The notes under the pieces were generated by a model that was given only the letters and a program-made list of their open reading frames with translations, searched no databases and was not told where the DNA came from. From assembly GCA_016234485.1 (NCBI GenBank), contig JACRBL010000046.1, forward strand, positions 104,820 through 168,819: a stretch of 64,000 bases of DNA. The letters run 5' to 3'. Made by a program: the position numbers and the translations under genes. Origin of the DNA: Chloroflexota bacterium. GTDB taxonomy: Bacteria > Chloroflexota > Anaerolineae > Anaerolineales > Villigracilaceae. Shown here piece by piece: positions 1-9,052 of this stretch. How positions within the stretch are numbered: position 1 is the stretch's first letter; every line of letters starts with the position of its first letter.

Positions 1-2
1 TC

Positions 3-641
3 GTCGCAAAACTTTTGGCAATTGTCTTGAGCTCGTGTTCATCAATTGCACCCAGCCCGACAGCGACTCCGACACTCACATCCATCTTCAAAACTCCCAC
101 TCCTTTTCCAACCATTACTTCATTTGAAGCGTTCAAAATATTTCCTGCCGACAAGTTCTTATTCGTTGAAGTTGGTAGAGGGGAAATGTGCAGTGAAGAA
201 TGCAATTGTCCTGTTTCTGAACCGATTGCCCCTCCTTATAAGTTTATTGATGGAAAACTTTACATTTGGGATGTCTTCCTTGATTTTCGAGAGGAATGGG
301 CTGAAGCAAGATTGGCGCACAAAGCGATTGGATTTTATAGCTATCAAACCATGCACGAAGCGCATTATGCTTTCATCACTTCACTCCCATATCAGTCACC
401 TGACTCTGACTTTATTGTGAACGGCGTAGATATTCAGGGCAATATTTCGGTAACGACGCTTTATGGAAAGGTATTTCTTAAGCCCACCGAGTTTGTTAAC
501 ATCGAATGGATCGAGACAACAGATGTTCCATATTGCGAAATATCCCACCTTGTCGGAATCCAAAACTATGGATTTATTGAGGATGACCAAGTCATAATTC
601 TTAGGTTTGAAGAGGGGGATGAATACCCTTATTCCCCATAA
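3..641 (+). CDS. Putative lipoprotein, 5' end probably truncated by the window edge
   Basis: Frame open to the left edge; hydrophobic stretch ending in a lipobox-like LSSC followed by a Ser/Thr/Pro-rich linker. Confidence 0.6.
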   Translation, partial: VAKLLAIVLSSCSSIAPSPTATPTLTSIFKTPTPFPTITSFEAFKIFPADKFLFVEVGRGEMCSEECNCPVSEPIAPPYKFIDGKLYIWDVFLDFREEWAEARLAHKAIGFYSYQTMHEAHYAFITSLPYQSPDSDFIVNGVDIQGNISVTTLYGKVFLKPTEFVNIEWIETTDVPYCEISHLVGIQNYGFIEDDQVIILRFEEGDEYPYSP

Positions 642-645
642 AATG

Positions 646-681
646 AAAGTGGTTGGACATCTCCGTCCAACCACTTTTTTT
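646..681. terminator. Hairpin plus T-run between convergent genes
   Basis: agtggttggac-atctcc-gtccaaccact followed by ttttttt. Confidence 0.8.
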
Positions 682-2013
682 CTACATCACACTCTCCATC
701 GCCGCGCCGAGGCGTTTGACGATCTCGTCCACTTCGTCTTCGTTGATCATCAGCGGCGGGGAGAAGGCCAGCGTGTTGCCGAGCGGACGTGAGCGCAGGC
801 CGCGTTCCTGGGCGGCTTTGAAGATTCGCATCGTCATGGCGGGGTCGGCGGTTTTGGCGGATTTATCGGAGACGATCTCCACGCCGCAGACGAGTCCCAG
901 TCCGCGCACATCGCCGACGAAGGGGAATTCGGTCAGGGATTTCAGCCCATCGAGCAGGCGTTTGCCAAGGGTTTGAGCGCGCTGGGGATAATTCTCGCGC
1001 TCCATGATCTCCAGGTTTTTCAGTCCCACCGCGCAGGCCATGGCGTGACCTGAGTAGGTGTAGCCGTGCATATACGCTTCGGACTCCGGTGCGGATTCCA
1101 TCGTTTCGCGAATTTCGTCCGAGATTTGGATGCCGCCGAGTTGGGCGTATCCGCTGGTGATGGCTTTGGCAAACGAGAGAATGTCAGGCTTCACGCCCCA
1201 ATGCTTGAGCGCGAACCACTCCCCCGTCCGACCGAAGCCTGTGATGACCTCGTCCGCGATGAAGAGGATTCCGTACTTGTCGCAGATGGCGCGCACGAGC
1301 GGGAAGTAGTCCGCGGGCGGGACGATGACTCCGCCGACGCCCATGATCGGTTCCGCGATGAACGCCGCGACCGTGTCCACGCCTTCGCGGCGGATCGCCT
1401 CCTCGAGCGCGCGGGACGCGGCCTGCCCGACCGATTCGCCCGGGTCGAGCGACCCCTCAAAACGGTAGGGGTTTGGCGCGGGGATGTGGATGAATCCGTC
1501 CACCTTCGGCCCGAACATCGTCTGATATTTTTCGAGTCCCGTTGCGAACGTGGCCGCGAGAGTCACGCCATGATACGAGCCTTTGCGCGCGATTACTTTG
1601 TATTTGGTCGGCTGGCCTTTGCGCTTCCAGAAGTAGCGCGCGGTTTTGAAGGCGGTGTCGTTGGCTTCGGAGCCGCCCGAGGTGAACATGGTGGCGTTGA
1701 GGCCGTCGTAGGCGAAGCCCGCCAACTTGTCCGCGAGTTGGATCGAGGGGAGGTTGGTCATGCCCGAAAAGTTGGACGTGAACGCCAGCGTCTTCATTTG
1801 CTCGTACGCGACTTTGGCGAGTTCCTCGTTGCCGTATCCCGCGTTGACGTTCCACAGCCCCGCCATGCCATCGAGTATTTTTTGTCCATCGGCAGTGTAG
1901 AGCCAGACGCCCTCGCCGCGTTCGATGACCAGCGCGTTAGCGTGGGACTTGGGATGATAAACGGGATGAAGTTGTTTGCGATCTTTTTCGAGCCATTCAG
2001 AATTTGTGGTCAT
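682..2013 (-). CDS. Class-III pyridoxal-phosphate aminotransferase (omega-amino acid:pyruvate type)
   Basis: 443 aa; motifs GLWNVNAGYGN, TSGGSEANDTAFK, LFIADEVITGFGRTG, SFAKAITSGYAQLGG. Confidence 0.9.
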   Translation of the reverse strand: MTTNSEWLEKDRKQLHPVYHPKSHANALVIERGEGVWLYTADGQKILDGMAGLWNVNAGYGNEELAKVAYEQMKTLAFTSNFSGMTNLPSIQLADKLAGFAYDGLNATMFTSGGSEANDTAFKTARYFWKRKGQPTKYKVIARKGSYHGVTLAATFATGLEKYQTMFGPKVDGFIHIPAPNPYRFEGSLDPGESVGQAASRALEEAIRREGVDTVAAFIAEPIMGVGGVIVPPADYFPLVRAICDKYGILFIADEVITGFGRTGEWFALKHWGVKPDILSFAKAITSGYAQLGGIQISDEIRETMESAPESEAYMHGYTYSGHAMACAVGLKNLEIMERENYPQRAQTLGKRLLDGLKSLTEFPFVGDVRGLGLVCGVEIVSDKSAKTADPAMTMRIFKAAQERGLRSRPLGNTLAFSPPLMINEDEVDEIVKRLGAAMESVM

Positions 2014-2184
2014 GTTGCCTCCAGCGTGAATACTTTCTCTTGCTGTATTTTAGCGTTATTCCGCGCAAGTGTAAAATCAGAACGCAGGAATGCAATTGCC
2101 CATCGCCGCCATGCGCCAAAAGTGACTGCCACTTTTTAGGCGGGGATGCGTATTTCAATCAGGCCTATTTGAAAAGAGGAAAAA

Positions 2185-3117
2185 ATGGATTCAACCCCGC
2201 AACCCCAACCGTCCCGCGTTTGGCGCGTCGTGCGCCTCGTTCCGCTCTCGCTCATGCTCCTCGTTCTGGGCGTTTTGCTGGTCATGTTTCTGATGGGCGG
2301 CATGACGAAGATTTCGGCATGGTACGCCCTGCAAATGATCCCTCCCCTGTTTGGGTTGGTTTCGCTGATTTGCATCGTCGTCTACGCCATCGTGAAGCGG
2401 AAGTTTAGCAGGCTGATGGCCGCGACATTGATCGTGGCGATTGTCAGTTTGTCCCCCGCCATTTCATTGGTCAAGCCGCTTCCGTTTCCCGCGTCGCTGA
2501 AGACGACCGAACCGTCCGTGACCGTGCGCCTGCCCGCGGACGTCCCGCTGATCGTGGCCTGGGGCGGGGACAAAATCGAGACAAACTATCATGTGATCGT
2601 GCCAGATCAACGCTGGGCATATGATCTGCTGGTTACGCCCGCCGCGCACGGAAGCGACAAACTGGAAGATTACGGCTGTTACGGCGTTCCTGTCGTCGCG
2701 CCCATTAGCGGCCTCGTCGTCAAAGCGCACGATGGCGAGCCGGACGCAATCCCTGGCGTTGTCTCGAATAATTTCACCGCGCCCACTGGCAACCATGTTG
2801 TGATCCAAATCCCAGAAACGGGAACATACCTGGTCATCGCGCATTTGAAGCCAGGCAGTGTCACCGTTAAGACAGGCGATACGGTTTCAGAAGGACAGGC
2901 GCTCGGCGCTTGTGGAAATTCTGGCAACACCAGCGAGCCGCACATCCATATCCATCACCAACGGCAGGACCCAAATCTTTTCCCGCTGAATTTCGCCGAG
3001 GGACTTCCGCTCTATTTCAGGGATCACGACGGCGCGCCCATGCCCGTCGGCGGCTTTGAGATGGACGGCGAGACGGTCATTTTAAAAGGCGACGTTGTGC
3101 GACATATTGGCGAGTAG
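2185..3117 (+). CDS. Membrane-anchored M23-family peptidase (LytM-like)
   Basis: N-terminal TM segments; GNHVVIQ, HLKPGSVTVKTGDTVSEGQALGACGNSGNTSEPHIHIH. Confidence 0.85.
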   Translation: MDSTPQPQPSRVWRVVRLVPLSLMLLVLGVLLVMFLMGGMTKISAWYALQMIPPLFGLVSLICIVVYAIVKRKFSRLMAATLIVAIVSLSPAISLVKPLPFPASLKTTEPSVTVRLPADVPLIVAWGGDKIETNYHVIVPDQRWAYDLLVTPAAHGSDKLEDYGCYGVPVVAPISGLVVKAHDGEPDAIPGVVSNNFTAPTGNHVVIQIPETGTYLVIAHLKPGSVTVKTGDTVSEGQALGACGNSGNTSEPHIHIHHQRQDPNLFPLNFAEGLPLYFRDHDGAPMPVGGFEMDGETVILKGDVVRHIGE

Positions 3118-3145
3118 GAAAAGAATTTGGGAGTAAACTTATGCC

Positions 3146-4060
3146 ATGCCTACTTACGCGATCGAAACGAATCAACTCACCAAACGCTTCGGCGACGTGA
3201 CCGCGGTCAACTCGGTTGATCTGCGCGTGGGCGTCGGCGAAATTTACGGCTTCCTCGGTCTCAACGGCGCGGGGAAGACCACCACCATCCGCGCGCTGTT
3301 GGGGATGGTTCGCCCAAGCGAGGGAAATGTGAAAACGCTGGGACAGGCGGTCGGTCCACATGGACGCGGGCCGTGGGCGCGGGTCGGCCACCTCGTCGAG
3401 CGTCCGTCGGCCTATCCCGAACTCTCGGTGCGGGATAATCTGGACGCGGCGCGGCGTCTGCATGGAATCCAAAATCCCAATGTTGTGGACGAAGTCATTG
3501 AGCGACTCATCCTCGCTTCTTACGCGGACCGAAAGGCTGGCACGCTTTCAAGCGGGAATCTTCAACGCCTCGGCTTGGCGCGTGCCTTGCTCCACAACCC
3601 TGAACTTTTGATCCTCGACGAACCCGCCAACGGACTCGACCCCGCGGGCGTGATCGAGATCCGCGAACTGCTCCGCTCGCTCGCGCAGGAAAAAGGCGTG
3701 ACGGTTTTCATGTCCAGCCATATCCTGACGGAAGTGGACAGGCTCGCGACCCGCATCGGCATCATCCACAAGGGACGACTGATCGAAGAGTTGGAAGCCG
3801 AAGCGCTGGAAAAGATGCGCGCCAAACGTCTCGAAATTCGGACGCGCAATTTGGAGGGCGCGCAGATCAGCCTGCAAAGCGCGGGGTACAAACCTTTTGC
3901 CGAAGGGGAATCCATTTTTCTCGAAGAAGCCCACGCCATCGAACATCCCGACAAAATCGCGCAGATGCTCGTCAACGCGGGCGCGCCGCCGACTCATCTC
4001 TCCGTATATCAGCAGGATTTGGAAGAGCATTTCATGCAGTTAACAAAGGAGGCGCAATGA
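3146..4060 (+). CDS. ABC transporter ATP-binding protein
   Basis: Walker A GLNGAGKTTT, LSSGNLQRLGLARALL signature, Walker B LLILDEPANGLDP. Confidence 0.95.
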   Translation: MPTYAIETNQLTKRFGDVTAVNSVDLRVGVGEIYGFLGLNGAGKTTTIRALLGMVRPSEGNVKTLGQAVGPHGRGPWARVGHLVERPSAYPELSVRDNLDAARRLHGIQNPNVVDEVIERLILASYADRKAGTLSSGNLQRLGLARALLHNPELLILDEPANGLDPAGVIEIRELLRSLAQEKGVTVFMSSHILTEVDRLATRIGIIHKGRLIEELEAEALEKMRAKRLEIRTRNLEGAQISLQSAGYKPFAEGESIFLEEAHAIEHPDKIAQMLVNAGAPPTHLSVYQQDLEEHFMQLTKEAQ

Positions 4061-4845
4061 ACAACTTCTCCTCGACCCTCTTTGTTGAAATCCTGAAAAT
4101 GCGCCGCTCCAAAGTTCCCTATTTCACCGCGCTCGGATTTTGCATCGCGCCATTGGCGGGCGGCCTCTTCATGATCATTCTGAAAGACCCCGAAGCGGCA
4201 AAAACAATGGGATTGATCAGCGCCAAGGCGCAACTCATGGTCGGCGTGGCAGATTGGCCTACTTATTTCAACTTCATGGCGCAGGCTGCCGCGGCAGGCG
4301 GGATGGTTTTGTTTTCCATCGTCACCATCTGGGTTTTCGGGCGGGAATTTTCCGACCATACCGTCAAGGAATTGCTGGCTCTCCCGACTCCGCGCGAGAC
4401 CATCGTCGCCGCCAAATTTGTTGTGATCGCCTTATGGTCGTTCGCGGCAACCTTACTCGTCTTTGGTATCAGTCTCGCGGTTGGAAAGGCGTTGTCACTG
4501 CCTGGCTGGTCAGCAGACTTGTTGCGAGAATCCTCTATCGGCATCCTCGGCGCGGCGCTGTTGACCATCCCACTGATGTCGTTCGTCGCCTTGCTCGCCA
4601 GCAGTGGACGCGGCTACATGTCCGCCTTCGGATGGACGATTCTCACGTTGGTTACGGCGCAGTTCGCGGCGATCCTCGGCTGGGGCGATTGGTTTCCATG
4701 GGCAATCCCTGCCCTGTTCAGCGGCGCGGCAGGCCCGCGCTCCGAGCAACTTGGTATGCATAGTTACATCATTTTGACCGTTGCGAGTCTCATCGGTTTC
4801 GTCATTACGTTTTGGTGGTGGCGAGACGCCGACCAGACACGTTGA
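4057..4845 (+). CDS. ABC transporter permease (ABC-2 type)
   Basis: Overlaps the upstream ATPase by ATGA; multiple TM segments. Confidence 0.85.
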   Translation: MNNFSSTLFVEILKMRRSKVPYFTALGFCIAPLAGGLFMIILKDPEAAKTMGLISAKAQLMVGVADWPTYFNFMAQAAAAGGMVLFSIVTIWVFGREFSDHTVKELLALPTPRETIVAAKFVVIALWSFAATLLVFGISLAVGKALSLPGWSADLLRESSIGILGAALLTIPLMSFVALLASSGRGYMSAFGWTILTLVTAQFAAILGWGDWFPWAIPALFSGAAGPRSEQLGMHSYIILTVASLIGFVITFWWWRDADQTR

Positions 4846-4891
4846 TTAATCAAGAAAGGCCAAAGGAACTCATCCATAAAATTCACCGCAT

Positions 4892-4927
4892 AAAAAGCGC
4901 CGACCAAACATGCTGGTCGGCGCTTTT
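4892..4927. terminator. Bidirectional hairpin terminator
   Basis: aaaaagcgccgacca-aacatgc-tggtcggcgctttt between convergent genes. Confidence 0.85.
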
Positions 4928-4938
4928 CGTTTTTGAGC

Positions 4939-5421
4939 CTACTCCACGATCAACGTGACTTTAAACAGGACGGTCGGCATCATGCAAGGCGGATTCGATT
5001 TGAGGCACTTGGGATTACCGATGGCCGTCAGCAGCGCCGTTCCAGTCTTGAGCGCTTCAAAGGTTCCCTGAACGCCGTCAATTACTTCCACGCCCATTTT
5101 GAGGGAGATCACACTCTGCTGGTCAATTGTCACTTCCCAATCATAGATTCCCGCGCCCAGATTCAGCAAGAAGGAATCGCCGACTTTGTAGGTGAATGTC
5201 CTGCCATTATCTTCAAACTTGATGATGGCCGCCGCGCCGCCGTTCGCTGGGAGCGGTTCGATGGGGCCGCCCCCGCTTTCGGGTAGGGTGGTCGCGACCT
5301 CGGGGCCAGATACTCCGTCGGGCGACACGGAACCGTCCGTTTGCGCGTTCGCCTTTCGAGAAGCGCATCCCGACAAAACCAGGGACAAAACAAGTAAACC
5401 GATCATGGCTATCTTCTTCAT
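4939..5421 (-). CDS. Lipoprotein, possibly chagasin/I42-like protease inhibitor domain
   Basis: Signal peptide with LVLSGC lipobox; GDSFLLNLGAGIYDWEV ... GTFEALKTGTALLTAIG pattern. Confidence 0.55.
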   Translation of the reverse strand: MKKIAMIGLLVLSLVLSGCASRKANAQTDGSVSPDGVSGPEVATTLPESGGGPIEPLPANGGAAAIIKFEDNGRTFTYKVGDSFLLNLGAGIYDWEVTIDQQSVISLKMGVEVIDGVQGTFEALKTGTALLTAIGNPKCLKSNPPCMMPTVLFKVTLIVE

Positions 5422-5501
5422 GTTAATCCTTTCTACTCCATTTGGCTATTTTATTATAGACGCCCGCCCGACGGAAAATGTTTCTGCGGTAAACTTGGCG
5501 G

Positions 5502-5930
5502 ATGCCTGTCACCCCAGTCTACTCAAAAAGAATCGTCATTCCGCAATCGGTCATTGACGAGAACGGACACGTCAACAACGTGACCTACGTCCAATGGATG
5601 CAGGATATCGCCATTGAGCATTACACCGCCATCGGGGGCATCGGCCCCACGCAACACGTCGGCGCGACGTGGGTGGCGCGCTCGCACCTGATTGAATATT
5701 TCCTCCCTGCCTTCGCGGGCGAGGAGATCGAAATCCGCACGTGGATCGAAAACTATCGCCGCGTGCGCTCGCTCCGCAAATATGAATTTGTGCGCGTTTC
5801 GGATGGGAAATTGCTCGTTCAGGGCGAGACCGATTGGGTCTTCGTAGACGCGAAAAATGGAAACCCCATCGCCATTCCCCAGGAAGTAATAATTGTGTTT
5901 AACCAAATACCAAAAACTCCGAAGGAGTGA
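5502..5930 (+). CDS. Acyl-CoA thioesterase, hotdog fold (4HBT-like)
   Basis: DENGHVNNVTYVQWMQDIAIEH, typical 4HBT start. Confidence 0.85.
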   Translation: MPVTPVYSKRIVIPQSVIDENGHVNNVTYVQWMQDIAIEHYTAIGGIGPTQHVGATWVARSHLIEYFLPAFAGEEIEIRTWIENYRRVRSLRKYEFVRVSDGKLLVQGETDWVFVDAKNGNPIAIPQEVIIVFNQIPKTPKE

Positions 5931-5964
5931 TTTGATTATTGATTCGCGATTCAAATGGATCGAA

Positions 5965-6073
5965 AACCCCAAGGGGGGTGGCATAATCCCGCGTCAAACC
6001 ATTTCATCCCTTCGGGATTATTGTGAGGCGGATAAATCGTTCTACAATCATTCCATCCCTTCGGGATTTTTAT
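5965..6073. repeat. Short palindromic repeats (ATCCCTTCGGGAT type)
   Basis: Repeated catcccttcgggat; the block resembles the reverse complement of 16456-16527. Confidence 0.6.
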
Positions 6074-7235
6074 TCGTCAGCAATTTTTCGTACACCTTCC
6101 CCAACTTCTTCTGCGACTCATGCCAGGTGAATTTCGTCAGCGCGCGCTCCGAAGCAGATGCAGCGATTCGTTTCGATAATTCAAAATCGTTGAGTAGCGC
6201 CAACGCTTGGCGCGCTAAATCTTCGGGGTCGTTCGGGGAGAAGAGTAGCGCGTCCACGTCTTCGCGGACGAGTTCGCGCACGATCGGCATGTTGGAGGCC
6301 AGCAGGGGACGCGCGGCGGCCATGTATTCCAACACCTTGATCGGACACGCGCCTTGCGTCACGTTGCGGTCGTTGAGTCCCAGCGGCGCGACACAGATGT
6401 CGGCGGAGGCCATCAGCGCGGGGACTTCGTGGTGCGGCACGGCGGGCTGGACGATCACGTTCGCTTCAATGCCCAATTTGCGGATGTACTTGGCAAGCAA
6501 CTTTCTTTGCCGCGAACGTCCACGCCCGACGATCTGCAATTTCACTTCGCGATGTTCAAGAATCTTCGGCAGGGCTTTAATGAGGATGTCCAGTCCCTGC
6601 CAATCGGCGAGGGTGCCGATGTAGAGCAACGCGGGGACGCGGCCCTCGCGCACAGGCAGCGGCGTGGCGGAAAAATCCGAAGGGCTGACTCCGTTCGGGA
6701 TGACGGTCACCCGCTTCGGGTCCAGGCCGAGCGAGGCGATGTAGTCACGCGTCACGCGCGAGGGGCAAATGATCGCGTCCGAAAGATTCAGCGTCGCAAT
6801 TTCCTGCTCCTTGATTTTGGCGAGCAGGTCGGGTTCGATGGTGGGATAGTGATATTTCAGTTCGACGGATGGAAGTCCGTTCACTTCAAACAGCGTTTTG
6901 TAGCCGCGCTCGCGGCGCGCCTGCGCCAGCGGAAGTCCGCACCAGACCGAGCGATAGTGGACGACATCGTACGCCGGCGCGAGCGCCACATGCCGCATCA
7001 CCGCCCGACCGAAATCGGCGGCGCGCGCCAGAAAGTTTTGCGTCATGTCCTGCGCGACGCGCGTGACTTGCGCGCCTTCGAGCGAATCTTCGAGCGGCAA
7101 AATCCCATCGCTGGGCGTGATGAGGCGCACGTCGTACCCGCGCTCGGTTAATCCGCGCAGGTTGTGGACGATGTGCGTGGACGCGCCTTTGGGGCTTGGA
7201 ACAACGTCGAAGGCGGAATATAAAATTCTTGGCAC
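6048..7235 (-). CDS. Glycosyltransferase family 4 (GT1-like)
   Basis: PSPKGASTHIVHNLRGL, VIPNGVSPSDF, LLYIGTLADWQGLDILI, APLGLNDRNVTQGACPIKVLEYMAA. Confidence 0.9.
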   Translation of the reverse strand: MPRILYSAFDVVPSPKGASTHIVHNLRGLTERGYDVRLITPSDGILPLEDSLEGAQVTRVAQDMTQNFLARAADFGRAVMRHVALAPAYDVVHYRSVWCGLPLAQARRERGYKTLFEVNGLPSVELKYHYPTIEPDLLAKIKEQEIATLNLSDAIICPSRVTRDYIASLGLDPKRVTVIPNGVSPSDFSATPLPVREGRVPALLYIGTLADWQGLDILIKALPKILEHREVKLQIVGRGRSRQRKLLAKYIRKLGIEANVIVQPAVPHHEVPALMASADICVAPLGLNDRNVTQGACPIKVLEYMAAARPLLASNMPIVRELVREDVDALLFSPNDPEDLARQALALLNDFELSKRIAASASERALTKFTWHESQKKLGKVYEKLLTNKNPEGME

Positions 7236-7244
7236 GAACTTTAT

Positions 7245-8336
7245 TTATTCCACGATATTAATCGGCAACTCGTTACTCCCGCTGAGCGCGGCCACCGAGA
7301 TTTGCGCCGCGAGCCGTTCCGCGATCTCGCGCAGAGACTTCGCCACGGGCGAATCGGGATACGAAACGACGATCGGTTTGCCGCTATCGCCGCCGATGCG
7401 GACGTTTTGGTCAATCGGAATTTGCCCGAGGAAGGGCGCTTGCGTTCCCATCGCGAGTTGCATCCCGCCGCCAGAGCCGAACAAGTCCATGCGTGAGCCG
7501 TCGGGCAGATCGAGATACGACATGTTTTCGACCACGCCGAGAATCGGCACTTCCAACTGCTTGAACATATTCAGGCCGCGGGTGGCGTCTTCGAGTGAGA
7601 CGAGTTGTGGAAGCGTCACCACGACCGCGCCGCTCAACGGTAAGGCTTGCGCGAGCGAGAGGGCCGCGTCGCCTGTCCCTGGCGGGAGGTCAACGATCAG
7701 ATAGTCGAGCTCGCCCCACTCCACGTCGCTCAAAAATTGACGGATGGCAGAATTCAGCATCGGGCCGCGCCAGATGAGCGGCTGTCCAGGTTTCACCAGC
7801 AAGCCCATCGAGATCACTTCCACATCGTAGGCTTTCGCTGGGACAATTTTTGCCTGCGTGGGCGGCGGCAGTTTTTCGATGCCCATCATGGTGGGGATGT
7901 TCGGGCCGTAAATGTCCGCGTCCATCAGGCCGACGCGCGCGCCGCTCTGCGCGAGCGCCACCGCGATGTTGACCGAGACGGTGCTTTTTCCAACGCCACC
8001 CTTGCCCGAGCCGACGGCGATCGCGTTCTTGATCGTCGTGTTGACCAGCCCGCGCATCCGCCCATCGTTGGGGACGTCGGACGACATCTTGATCTCGACC
8101 GCATCCACGCCCGCGACAGACATGACCGCCTGGCGCGATTCTTTCTCGATCTGTCCGCGCAAGGGACAGGCTGGCGTGGTCAACATGACGGTGAATTTCA
8201 CCTTCGCGCCTTCGATCTCCAAATCGCGAATCATGTTGAGGGTGACGAGGTCGTTATGAAGTTCAGGCTCCTGCACTTTGGAGAGCGCGGCGAGAACGGA
8301 TTCTTTTGTGATTTTGTTTGTCATTTTTTTCACCAC
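7245..8336 (-). CDS. apbC: Mrp/NBP35-family Fe-S carrier P-loop ATPase
   Basis: N-terminal DUF59-like domain, AVGSGKGGVGKSTVSVN, DADIYGPNIPTMMG. Confidence 0.95.
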   Translation of the reverse strand: MVKKMTNKITKESVLAALSKVQEPELHNDLVTLNMIRDLEIEGAKVKFTVMLTTPACPLRGQIEKESRQAVMSVAGVDAVEIKMSSDVPNDGRMRGLVNTTIKNAIAVGSGKGGVGKSTVSVNIAVALAQSGARVGLMDADIYGPNIPTMMGIEKLPPPTQAKIVPAKAYDVEVISMGLLVKPGQPLIWRGPMLNSAIRQFLSDVEWGELDYLIVDLPPGTGDAALSLAQALPLSGAVVVTLPQLVSLEDATRGLNMFKQLEVPILGVVENMSYLDLPDGSRMDLFGSGGGMQLAMGTQAPFLGQIPIDQNVRIGGDSGKPIVVSYPDSPVAKSLREIAERLAAQISVAALSGSNELPINIVE

Positions 8337-8410
8337 TTAAATTTGAAAGTTGAAGGCTGTAAGTTTACCCTACAACCTTCAACTTGTACTTTGTAACCTG
8401 TAACTTGTTA

Positions 8411-9037
8411 CTACGCCGCGGCCGCTTCTGCTTTTGCGGCCTTCGCGGCTTCTTTCGCGCGGCGGGCTTCGTCTTCGCGGGCCGCGTTGGCGGGACGGAT
8501 GCCCTCGTAATATGAGGCGGGTTTCAGCAGTTTCTCCATGTCATAGAGATTGCGGGTATACGAGGCGATCTCGTAATCGTGATCCATCTTGATCGCGTCG
8601 AACGGACAGTATTCCGAGCAGAAGCCGCAGTTCATGCAGATGTCGGCGTCAATGAAGAAATCGCCAGGTTGCGGGCGGGGACGTCCCGTGGCGGGATCGG
8701 TGCCGCGCACGATCCAGATGCATTGCGGCGGGCAGACCTTGGCGCAGATGCCGCACGAGGTACAGCGGATTTCCTTCGCGCCCTCCGCGCCCTCGTCAAA
8801 AACGAGGAAGGGGATGTAGCGAAATTCTTCGGGGACGGGCAATTTCTCTTCGGGATATTGCACGGTAAAGATGCCGCGCGCGTTCTTGCTGGAGCGGTGC
8901 GCGATGCCTTCTGCCGAGCCGTAGTGTTTTTTGCCGGTGGTAAGTCGCCGCCAGGCCCAGATCGCGTCCTGCCAATAGGTATTCCAGAAGCGCATAAAGG
9001 TGACGCTCAGACCTTTGAGTATTCCTTTTCCATACAT
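8411..9037 (-). CDS. nuoI: NADH-quinone oxidoreductase subunit I
   Basis: Two 4Fe-4S motifs: CTSCGICAKVCPPQCI and CMNCGFCSEYCPFDAI. Confidence 0.93.
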   Translation of the reverse strand: MYGKGILKGLSVTFMRFWNTYWQDAIWAWRRLTTGKKHYGSAEGIAHRSSKNARGIFTVQYPEEKLPVPEEFRYIPFLVFDEGAEGAKEIRCTSCGICAKVCPPQCIWIVRGTDPATGRPRPQPGDFFIDADICMNCGFCSEYCPFDAIKMDHDYEIASYTRNLYDMEKLLKPASYYEGIRPANAAREDEARRAKEAAKAAKAEAAAA

Positions 9038-9052
9038 AGTTAAGTTCTCCTT

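Noticed and set aside
1066-2139. 357-aa + ORF antisense to the class-III aminotransferase
   Set aside because: Arg/Asp/Gly-rich low-information translation opposite a clearly recognisable gene; typical GC-rich antisense artefact
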